Of a stretch of DNA of 64,000 nt, positions 19,917 through 29,015 are shown piece after piece. The translations under genes and the position numbers were made by a program. How positions within the stretch are numbered: the stretch's first letter is position 1; each line of letters starts with the position of its first letter. The notes under the pieces were generated by a model, which saw only the letters and a program-made list of their open reading frames with translations, was not told the origin of the DNA and did no database searches. This DNA comes from Folioceros fuciformis (lineage: Eukaryota > Anthocerotophyta > Anthocerotopsida > Anthocerotales), in NCBI GenBank assembly GCA_049999805.1, contig JBNGIO010006162.1:103827-167826 (forward strand), in the 5' to 3' direction.

Positions 19917-21620
19917 GGTTCAGCAACCGCTCCTAAGACATGCGAGTCTAACGAAAAAGACCATGGCAGGTCGCTGCACAGGCACATCCCATGTCCATGT
20001 CACCCTGCAGGATACGAAGACTATTTTCTCCAAGGATGCGCAGGAATGACAGACCCTGATCGATTCCAGGTTTCGGGGATGGATGTTTTTCCAGCTCGTT
20101 TTCGAGCAAGGGGGAGGAGGAGTATGGAGTACCAATCGGACCAGTTGCGATAGCGCGACCTCTGCTACTTCCTATGGGAATACGTCGTTGCATTTCTCCT
20201 CGTATTCTACGTACATATCACCGTACATATATACCATTTTCTTATACTTTCGACCGACCGGTACTGCACAAATCTTGTTTCTTGTCGCAACATCCTATCG
20301 CATCACACAAGGCTGTTGTTTAAGGTTTATGGGTGACGTAGTCATATCTTATCCCCATAGAACACACTTACTTATTGGAGGGATTCCTTGCTCTAAGCTT
20401 CAGCCTCACACAAAGGAGGGATTCAGGATTCCTTGCTCTAAGTTTCGGCCTCGAACAAAGGGAGGGATTCAGGATTCCTTGCTCTAAGCTTCGGCCTCGA
20501 ACAAAGGGAGGGATTCAGGAATCCTTGCTCTAAGCTTCGTCCTCACACTAAAGGAGGGATTCAGGATTCCTTCTCCTAAGCTTTCGCCTCACACAAACGG
20601 AGGGATTCAAGATTTCTTGCTCTAAGCTTCAACCTCACACAAAGGATTCAGCCCCTAGGCATAACATCATTGTTTGTACCTCACAGCTACAAATATGGAG
20701 AAGGCATGGTTCAACATCAATCCTTGCAATGCCATTTAACAATGTGCTTGTAGCAAAGCCCTTTGATGTGTCATTCAACATGGTGCTTGCAACAAAACTT
20801 GTGTGCAAAATACCTAACATGCTTTCCAGATCTTCAAACCATAACAACAATGAACTACAAAGAAGTGATCTTCAAGCCACAGCAACAATAAACTACCAAG
20901 AAGATGCAGTAGGTTTTCTAAATCCCCAAACTGTAGCAACAATAATCTAAAGAAACAGAACCACTTTTGCAAATAGCAAAGTAATAGAACCATACTCCAT
21001 ATCATAATTATGCCTGCAAGTACAATTGAAGATTTGAGGTGCTACTACGTCTCTATGCTTGAGGCATCACTCTTGCTCTACATTTCTACCTCCAATGCTT
21101 TCCTAGGCCTAAGCAAAGCTAAAGCAAATGATCAATGGTTGCTCATGGTACGTCCTTTAGATATACAAGGAAGCGAAAAAAAGGCTCGTTACAAATTCGG
21201 CACTAATCGATGCAAGTTGTCCAGTAAGGGACTCTAATCGGGGAGGAAGGACATGCAGATTCCACTTTCTTCCGAAGCCCTAAACCAACGCGTTTCGGAC
21301 ACGGTTGGTGAACGGCAGAGGGTCGACTGGCTGGGAAACGACACTGAATTTGATTTAGATTCGTCTGTCTGGTTCCTGGACTCTTCGCTGTGCACAGACT
21401 GTCGCTGCGCCTCCAGAGTCTTGTTGCTAGAATCGCCCCATGGCACGTTGTGAATTGCTGCGGCAGAGGAGGATGCTGGAAGAGCGTGTGAAGCTGGTGC
21501 TGCGCAGAGATGAGAGTGTGGTTTGAGTGGCAGTGTGTTTTCTCTGGTGTCCATGTGTAAAGGTGAGGTTGAAGTTGTGTGAGGGTGAGCGGAGGCAACG
21601 TCTGGCTGGAAGGAAGCGTG
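19917..21620. other. Intergenic region with a minisatellite
   Basis: No gene is recognised. It holds the 46-bp array at 20380-20650 and AT-rich DNA. The left part is the upstream region of the PPR gene and the right part that of F-box copy 2, so it is a divergent promoter region. Confidence 0.5.
20380..20650. repeat. 46-bp minisatellite, six copies
   Basis: Copies begin at about 20380, 20426, 20472, 20518, 20564 and 20611 and start with aggattccttgctctaagct. The units diverge mainly in the middle (cagcctcacac versus cggcctcgaac). Confidence 0.9.
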
Positions 21621-22913
21621 ATGGAGTCTCGGTCACCCGTGGCTTGGCCCGGGGAATGCGACTCCGCGGCAAGGGTGGACGAATGGTGCTCGCACAAGCA
21701 TCTCATGCTGCACGACTTAAGCGGAACCTTGGAAGGCAGCACCGGGGACGCTGGGGAGCACATGGATGGTGAGATATGGGGAAAGTTGCCGGAAGATGTG
21801 CTGGAGCGTGTGCTCCTCAAGGTGCCGGTCAGGTGTTTGTGCAGGTTCCGATCAATGTGCAGGCGATGGCTGACGCTACTGTCTTCGCAGAGTTTCCTGC
21901 GCTACTGTTATCCTGTCACTCCGTGCATTGCCGCATTTGAGGTTATCTCGAGCTGGGAAGAGTGGCCACGGGAGTGGAGCAGAGCTTTGGGGAGCTCCTC
22001 GGTGGTCTATAAGGTGTACAGGATAGATCTTAGCTTCTTGCCGATGAAGATCTTTTGCGTGGCTACGTCACACAGGGGGTTGATATGTTTCAGCACTTAT
22101 CCGAAGAACTGCAACACTGTCTCGCTGTGCGTGTGCAATCCCATCACTAGAGTGTGGAAGGCGTTGCCGGAGTTTACCATACCGGTGAGGCATGGATGGG
22201 AGTCGGCCATGGTGGTGGATGACGGCTCTAATGCGTTTAGAGTTACTGTGATCAGCGATGATACTGCGTGGACGCTCCACGAGTATTCGTCGCACCGAGA
22301 TGTGTGGAGGACCATACAAGGGGACAACTCGCAGGATACTGTCGTTGGAGGTGCGTTCTCCCTTGCGGGGGAGCTGATGTACAGCGTGGACAACGTGGAA
22401 CTGCAACTGTTTAGTACTGTGGCGGGGATGGTGGTGAGGAAGCTGGTGGTGGGATTCCCAGGTGGATTTGTTTCCCGGAACGCCCGCCTCATGGAACACT
22501 ATGGGGAGGTCTTGTTGGTTCAGGACATCAGGACTTACAGGGGCTCGACTGTGGTGATCTGGAAGCTTGACCAGACGAAAGTGGGTTGGGATCCCGTCTC
22601 CGTGTTTCCAGAGGTGCAGCTCAGCGAGATGGCGCGAGATTGGGAATTGATAAACAGCCTTACAGTGGGGCATTTCATCTGTGTGGACATAGAAGTGTAC
22701 CAGCTGAACAAAAGAGTAGGCTTGCAGTATGTGCTGGCCTTCAACACCAGAGAAGATAGCTGGCATATCTTTCGAATGAAGAGCGTCACGGAGAGAGCTA
22801 AGAGAACAGCGCGTCACGACGACTGGTGCATTTCATGGCATCCATCCCCATTGCGACGTGTGAGGGACAAAGGGCTTACTGTCATTGAGCCCAGATTGGA
22901 TGTATTTATTTAA
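21621..22913 (+). CDS. F-box protein, copy 2
   Basis: Intronless, 430 residues. The F-box lies at about residues 50-95: IWGKLPEDVLERVLLKVP, then FRSMCRRWLTLLSS, the SKP1-binding motif of SCF E3 ligases. The remainder is an F-box-associated domain: VCNPITRVWKALPEF, several Trp-containing strands, and LAFNTREDSWHIFRM near the end. Order and motifs follow F-box copy 1 at 13.0-14.4 kb, including the segment before the F-box (HKHLMLHDL), so the genes are paralogs from a duplication within this neighbourhood, inverted relative to each other. Copy 2 lacks the long acidic N-terminus of copy 1. Start placed at the first ATG in frame (21621); longer readings would need a non-ATG start. The substrate cannot be inferred. 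Confidence 0.85.
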   Translation: MESRSPVAWPGECDSAARVDEWCSHKHLMLHDLSGTLEGSTGDAGEHMDGEIWGKLPEDVLERVLLKVPVRCLCRFRSMCRRWLTLLSSQSFLRYCYPVTPCIAAFEVISSWEEWPREWSRALGSSSVVYKVYRIDLSFLPMKIFCVATSHRGLICFSTYPKNCNTVSLCVCNPITRVWKALPEFTIPVRHGWESAMVVDDGSNAFRVTVISDDTAWTLHEYSSHRDVWRTIQGDNSQDTVVGGAFSLAGELMYSVDNVELQLFSTVAGMVVRKLVVGFPGGFVSRNARLMEHYGEVLLVQDIRTYRGSTVVIWKLDQTKVGWDPVSVFPEVQLSEMARDWELINSLTVGHFICVDIEVYQLNKRVGLQYVLAFNTREDSWHIFRMKSVTERAKRTARHDDWCISWHPSPLRRVRDKGLTVIEPRLDVFI

Positions 22914-23224
22914 ATTGTTGGAGGCTTCCTCATCCAAAAAAATCTGTGGGTCACGCCTTGTCAATATTGGAATGCTCCCCTTTGTTGGAGCTGATTGAAA
23001 CATCTGCAGGAGTTAGCATGAGCAAAACTAATCTCCAGATCATCTATCTGGCACGCACTCCCAAGCATCTCTGATCTAACATCCGAGACTCCATCTCGGT
23101 ACGAGAAACCCGTCAAACACGATGGACAGCAAATAAGAGGCCTCACCATCCCAAAGCAGGTGCCATAAATTTCTCAGAATGCTGAACCGAGTAGCAACCA
23201 TTTATGAGGAAGATCACACAGCCA

Positions 23225-23580
23225 ATTGTTAGGAAGATCATGTTACCTTCGGCATAGTGTTGAGGCAAAACCCCGGGCACTGATTGNNNNNNNNNNATGT
23301 TACCTTCGGCATAGTGTTGAGGCAAAACCCCGGGCACTGATTGTTAGGAAGATATGTTACCTTCGGCATAGTGTTGAGGAAAAACCCCGGGCAGTGATTG
23401 TTAGGAAGATCATGTTACCTTCGGCATAGTGTTGAGGCAAAACCCCGGGCACTAATTGTGAGGAAGATCATGTTACCTTCGGCATAGTGTTGAGGCAAAA
23501 CCCCGGGTACTGATTGTTAGGAAGATCATGTTACCTTCGGCATAGTGTTGAGGCAAAACCTCGGGCACTGATTGCCGACG
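23225..23580. repeat. 58-bp minisatellite, six copies, with a 10-N gap
   Basis: The unit contains tgttaccttcggcatagtgt followed by tgaggcaaaaccccgggcac. Copies start 57-58 bp apart (tgttacc at 23241, 23298, 23355, 23413, 23471 and 23529). Ten Ns at 23287-23296 fall inside the array, so the true copy number is uncertain. Confidence 0.9.
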
Positions 23581-24388
23581 GGTTCCACTTTTAGTGGCCA
23601 CACTTATCCCACTGTTGTTGAGACATTGGGTTTCGTTCCCACGAAGAAGCGATGAGGTTCCTTGCTGCTGTGGATGGTGGGTCGGACTCAATCGACTCGA
23701 TGATGGATTCGAGGGCTCCCTTCCAGCTCTGATCAGGCGTAGGACAGGTCTCACTGTCCAGCGGTCAGCTGCACCTCTCTCGATGCCCACAAACCCACTC
23801 CACTCACTACAACGACCCTAACCTCTCAGATCTGCGACTTCCCTCACTCACTTCACTCACTCTCTCGCTCCAGCACCAACACTAGCAACCAACAACGACA
23901 CCACTATCGTCTACACTTCCCTACTAACTCCTCCTACCTACCCGGCAAGAGTCACTAGACTAACCCCGAAGAAAAGAAAGAAGGGAACACACTCCCCTCT
24001 TAGATATATCTCCTCCCCACAACCTTACCAGACGCCATGAAACATGGCCAGCCTACAACACTTGTTCAAACAGGGAACAAGAGTGGACAGGTCGAGAGAA
24101 AGACACATCCTATACAATCAAGAGCTAGGGGCAAGCCCCTTCACCCTGGTCATTACACCTTGTGATCCTACCAGACACTATACAACCGGCAACACGCTGC
24201 CCGCGATCCTACCAGACGTTGCACAGCCAGCAACACACTGCAGGTCCTAAACCAAGTAGGGACAGACCACAAGAGCTCATGAAGGGAGTACCTCCAAGAG
24301 CTCACGAAGTGACAGACTGACTCCCAAAGTGAATGACTACCTCCTCCAAGCTCACTTAATCTTATAGGAGCCTCTCTCTCTGACTTCA

Positions 24389-24476
24389 CCTCTCTCTAAC
24401 TCTTATTTTAATAGGACCACTAGCCTAACCGGCCTCTCTCTAACTCTTATTTTAATAGGACCACTAGCCTAACCGG
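24389..24476. repeat. 44-bp tandem duplication
   Basis: Two essentially identical adjacent copies starting with cctctctctaactcttattt. Confidence 0.85.
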
Positions 24477-25023
24477 CTATCACTAGCCACTTATTTAGAC
24501 TTCTAGCACATCCTGCCACCAGTGAACTGGCCCTACCACCACAAGGATCTACCACCTCTTAGACTATCCTGAGACTTCGGAGGATGTCTGATCTTCAAAG
24601 ATCTACGAACGCCGCCTCTTCCTTGCTGGATGGCCGCCCGCTAAGTCTTCCCTACAACTGTTCACCCTTGGTGGCCGAGCCAACCTCCAGGGGAGGAATA
24701 TGAGTAGTGGGAAAGATAGAGAGGAGGTGGGAAGCAATGGGATCAGCAGCCGGAACCTGGCCTGAAAACGGTAGCTTATTTAGCAGAATCAGCTTCCAAC
24801 CGAAATGGTTCCTCGGCCATAACCCTATGGTGCTGGAATAGACCCCGAACTAGGAGGAAAGAAAGCAGGTGAAAAAGAGTTGAATTGGAATTTCTGGAAT
24901 TAAATCCAGAAAATAAGGGTGAAAATAGAAAAAAGGAAATTAAGAAAATGAAAAGAAAAAAAATATAGGGATATATATATGGTATATGTATCAATACTAT
25001 TAATACGTATATAAACTTATAGA

Positions 25024-25147
25024 AGCCATTCAGTAGAATGAGTACCCATATTCTAGCCATTCAGTAGAATGAGTGCCCATATTCCAGCCATTCAGTAGAA
25101 TGAGTACCCATATTCCAGCCATTCAGTAGAATGAGTACCCAAGCTGC
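25024..25147. repeat. 31-bp minisatellite, four copies
   Basis: Copies start at 25024, 25055, 25086 and 25117 with agccattcagtagaatgagt. They differ at only one or two bases, which suggests recent expansion. The array lies immediately beyond the truncated end of the F-box pseudogene. Confidence 0.9.
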
Positions 25148-25221
25148 CTTGGGTTGCAAGCAGGTTTGCTGGCAGGAAAGAAACAATGCTGTTGAGTTCA
25201 AGCCTCCAAATCCCGTAGCTG

Positions 25222-26445
25222 TCAATTGTCTCCACAGCGGAAGGGCCCAACGTTTAAGACCATTCCCTTGCACTCTACCAGGATGCAATATTTGTGGCCG
25301 TAATCCGCAGGTGGCCACTCATCAGGCACGATGGACTTGTGCAACACAGATGTGACTTCCTCAATGCTGTGCACCAGGAGCACACCCTCCTGGCCCCCGT
25401 CGTAGCGGTACAGTACACCATTGCTTACAACATCCGCAAACCCACTAGAAAATAGCCTGTCCCGGATGTTACAAGGAGGAGCCTCCACTATGATCGTCTT
25501 CCAAGCATGTGTCACAGAGGAGAAGACGAATATGATCCAGGGACTATACATGGGCCACGGATCCACCCTGTCGTAGATGACAACCACCTTGAAACTGGCA
25601 TTGGAGGACTTGCCCACCTCCACCCTCATCATCGCATAAGCATCGGGTACGCTGCATACCTGCGGCAACTGCACACATGTCCTTGTGAAGGGGTTCACAA
25701 CATACAGCTCGCGGCTGCTGGCCTGCATGCATCCTGTTGGAGGACCGCAACAGCTCACACACTCGGCTGAGTATCAACCCATCTTGTGACACCACCCTGC
25801 CCTGCGCTCGTACCCAACCTTCTTCAACGCATGAGTGTCATACAGGGAGCTCTACCCCTCTCTCTGGCTGGACAACACCCTGTGGAACCGGGTTGGGATG
25901 AAATTTAGACTGAGCTTGTAAGTTGCGTGCCGAGACATGCCGGATGCTGGAATCGGACTCCGCCCCTGGGAGGAGAAGAAGCAGAAAGCACAGATCATGA
26001 GTGGAGAAGTTGGCGATTCGGAGGCCTGTAACTGGAAATGGGCAGAGGAGAGGAAAGATCGCCACTGCTTGCACACTGCTCGGAACCGGACCTGGCTTGT
26101 CGGTGGCAATGCCAGTAATGCTCTTCCCACTAGCGCCTCTGGCAGCTTGCTCCACACAGTTTCGTGCATGTCACCAGCCCCTCTCGTCACGGTGCCAGAA
26201 AAGCTTCCTTGCACCACATACAGTTCCAGATTGAGCTCTGAACGCCCCAATTTCCCACAACCCAACTTTCGGATCGCAAACCCCTTCCGGCCGAGGATCT
26301 TTTCGCAGCAGGGCGCCTGATCGGCAGCAACTGGGAGGCGACGGCCCCATCCCCATCCCGTGGATGCCTCTTCCCGACCACTCAACAAAGACGAAAATAC
26401 GTATGTACTGATAGTTTTTACCATTGACTGCCCTTTCCATGCCAA
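25222..26445 (-). pseudogene. F-box pseudogene, copy 3
   Basis: The minus strand carries a diverged F-box (VWSKLPEALVGRALLALP, then FRAVCKQWRSFLSS) in a frame that stops at 25852. F-box-associated sequence resumes in another frame (VVSQDGLILSRVCEL at about 25800-25730) and then in a third (ELYVVNPFTRTCVQLPQV, from about 25715 to 25222). Two frameshifts and a stop therefore separate parts that are continuous in F-box copies 1 and 2. The C-terminal part of the propeller domain is also missing, and the frame ends by running into repeat DNA. The separating stretches are too short to be introns. The motifs match the two intact copies, so this is a decayed member of the local family. Sequencing error is an alternative for one shift but not for all defects. 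Confidence 0.75.
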
Positions 26446-26455
26446 ACGGAATCAC

Positions 26456-27835
26456 GTTTCACCTTGAAAAACTTGACAAGAGTGATGGCACCGTGAAATC
26501 AGATGAAAACAAAAAGGTAAAAAATTTAATCTACAGGTACCTTGATGAACATGCGCCCTTCTATGTTGTTGGGCAAGTGTGCATGTATTTATGTTTCCTT
26601 ATAGAAGAAACTTGTTCTTTGAAAAACTTTTAAGAAAGATAGAATTGTACCAACTTCTAGTACTTTGTAAGATGAATTTGTATAAAATTCTTGATGTTTA
26701 GATGTGGAGTATAAAAGACTAAGGTAGAAGCTTTGAGGATATGAACGGAGAGAGTAATTGTTTCATTACTTAAGCCCTAAACCCTAAACCCTAAATCCTA
26801 AAACCCTAAACTCTTAAACCCTAAAGCCTAAAACCCTAGAACCGAGATGGATCTCAATTCAGAGCCTACTATGCATATATAGCTTTGGAGGGTTGGAAGA
26901 GAAAGCTTGTCAAATAGAATCAAGGATAGTAGCTAGTTGGCTATATAGATTGCTAGACTCTTGTTGTAAGTATCCTTGAATACCTTAAGATGACCCTGGG
27001 TTATTCAAACCAACAAACCATGGTGGTGAAAATCCCCATCACCTCTACCATCGGAAGAACCCTCAAAATGACCATCTCGCGATTGAATTGAATGGAGATG
27101 AAGGTCTAGCAATGTAAGCACAAAAGCAAATAACACGCAAGGATTCCACAAACTTCAAGCCCCAAACTAAGCCTACTTATAACAAGGGTAACTTTGTTGT
27201 TAGAAGAAAATAATAACTTTTATTATTAAAATATATTCACAAAATATTATCTAACTTTTCTTCTCCCTAGATATTATAAATACCTAGTAACAAAAAGGTC
27301 TATTCTAATCTCTCATTCATAAACATTCCAAACAACTATTAACGAAACATGTCTTTGGTTATCGAAACATGTCTCTTTCATAGGCTATATATGTGAGTGA
27401 ATGTCTTAAGAAAATGTCGACTTTTTTTTCTATGAAGAAGTTTTTTGGAACTCACCCTATGGTAGCGTCCAAGTTTTGACCGGGTATATTTCTTCTTTCC
27501 CTTTTTGTGTGTTCTTTATTTTTGTTGTTTAGGAAGTTTTTTTTTATAGCTTAACCTTAGATTATATGAAACATTGTTCTATTGTTTGCGATGCTTTTCT
27601 GTTTCTTTAATGTAGTAATTGGGCATGTTTTCAATCTAAGTGTAGATGTCCGATACGAGTTATGCTAATTAATTTTCTATGTATTGGATGCAGTGCTTCG
27701 ACAAGGTTCTAAGTAATGTGTGAAAAGTTAGTGACTATTCTTTGGGTTTCTTAGCTTATTGCCCGTGTGATTGGTAAGATGTTTGTGACGAGATGGAGAT
27801 ATCATCCATTCAAAGATAAGCATGTCATATTGTAG
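26456..27835. other. AT-rich gene-poor stretch
   Basis: No gene is seen. It contains the telomere-like run at 26774-26841 and long A/T-rich tracts. Confidence 0.6.
26774..26841. repeat. Interstitial telomere-like repeat
   Basis: About nine degenerate copies of ccctaaa, the plant-type telomere unit. It is far from any visible sequence end and imperfect, so it is an interstitial block, not a chromosome end. Confidence 0.85.
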
Positions 27836-27843
27836 ATGTGTTT

Positions 27844-28374
27844 ATGAATCCTAACTTCTCTAGAATGTTGTATGAAATATGTGTAGGGATCACACTCATG
27901 GAGATCAACGTGAGCTCCAAATTCGATGAGTCTTCAAGAATCATGGAGATAAGAGTCACTTCTGGAATTTCGAGGACTGCTGTTGTGAAGAGAATATGTT
28001 TGTCTATGGACCATTTGGCCTCGTCTACTGATGCGATCATCCTGATTACTGCATTGGGTGATTCTATTCATGTTGGATTATTGGTGGCAAGTCTTATAGT
28101 AGAGGAAGATGCTTCACTCTTGATGTGTAAGTGTGCATTTGAGAAGATTACCTTGGTGAATCACGAGGGGGCAAGTTGTGAAGTAATGAAACTTGCTTGC
28201 GTTATTGTTTGGAATCATGTGGAGTTGCGATGGTTATGTTCTATGGTGGACCATATGGTGGACTATGAGCCTTCTCTGATAGCAAAGGATAAGCTCTGGG
28301 AAGAGATGGATGAGCAGGAGAGACAGTGCTACCCATTATTGTTTGATAGTGACTTCTTTAAGAGCTTCATCTAG
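27844..28374 (+). CDS. Hypothetical protein
   Basis: An open frame of 176 residues from an ATG at 27844, in otherwise AT-rich DNA. It is moderately acidic, with hydrophobic patches (IILITALGDSIHVGLLVASLIV) and three clustered Cys (LLMCKCAFE and EVMKLACVIV). I recognise no domain, signal peptide or clear membrane segment, and no intron signals that extend it. It may be a remnant or part of a mobile element. Confidence that it is a real gene is low; its length in this AT-rich context is the only support. Confidence 0.3.
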   Translation: MNPNFSRMLYEICVGITLMEINVSSKFDESSRIMEIRVTSGISRTAVVKRICLSMDHLASSTDAIILITALGDSIHVGLLVASLIVEEDASLLMCKCAFEKITLVNHEGASCEVMKLACVIVWNHVELRWLCSMVDHMVDYEPSLIAKDKLWEEMDEQERQCYPLLFDSDFFKSFI

Positions 28375-28379
28375 GGATT

Positions 28380-29015
28380 AGTAGCTTGAGAAGGACATGT
28401 GTGCGAGAATGGACTCTGTGATCACTTGGCCTAGGATTGAGTTCTCCTTATTGAATAGGATACATTACACATTCTTTGTTGTTGTGAAGCTCAAGGTGGT
28501 GTGTGTAAGATGAGATGTTTCTTGTTGAAATCCATGAGAAAGTGCTTCACCCAACTTTGCAAGATGAAGTGTTTCTTGTGAAAAGCCCATCAATTCTATG
28601 AGTAAATGCTTCATCCAAGTTCTTGGGAACTCTCAGCAATGGACCTCCTATTCCATCCATGTGAAGAAGAAGAAGACAAACTCCTTTTCCATCCACACGA
28701 ACATGACGACTCCTATTCATCTATCCATGCAAGGACATGGTTAGAGTAAGCAAAGGGACGACTCCTACGTGAATGTATGAAGCGGAAATTATAATGGTTT
28801 TTTTGAGCAGCGAGAGGTATAATTTATCTGGAATTGGGGTGGGTCAGGGTGTCTCGTTTACGGGCCTGAGCGCTTCATGGCGCGGTGAAGATGCTGCCTT
28901 GGCAGGCTAGTTCCCGGGCCGAGATTCAGGACACCCGGCAAAGTCAGTGTGGCGCATTGGCCGTGTAGGAGGCGCCTCCTGGCATTACGGGCCGCGCGTC
29001 ACGGCTCCATCGACC
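28380..29015. promoter_or_regulatory. Upstream region of the branching-enzyme gene
   Basis: No gene is seen. A short diverged duplication (aagatgaagtgtttcttgtg near 28561 and a relative near 28509) is present. Composition switches to GC-rich after about 28840, towards the leader of the starch-branching enzyme. Confidence 0.4.

Larger units (their letters stand above)
22914..25221. other. Repeat-rich intergenic region
   Basis: No intact gene is seen. It holds a 58-bp array (23225-23580), a 44-bp duplication (24389-24476), a 31-bp array (25024-25147) and C-rich, non-coding-looking DNA between 23820 and 24700. A short repeated phrase (cgatcctaccagac and variants) occurs at about 24163 and 24205. 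It may derive from an old retroelement, but no reverse transcriptase or integrase motif is visible. Confidence 0.5.

Noticed and set aside
22068-22817. 249-residue minus-strand frame opposite F-box copy 2
   Set aside because: The plus strand has a clear F-box and propeller motifs; the antisense frame has no recognisable domain.
23143-23790. Minus-strand frames through the 58-bp array that repeat a short peptide
   Set aside because: The unit is 58 bp, not a multiple of three, and the frames break from copy to copy; this is non-coding repeat DNA.
22914-24760. An LTR retrotransposon between F-box copies
   Set aside because: There are repeats but no long terminal repeats in pair, primer-binding site or polymerase/integrase motifs.
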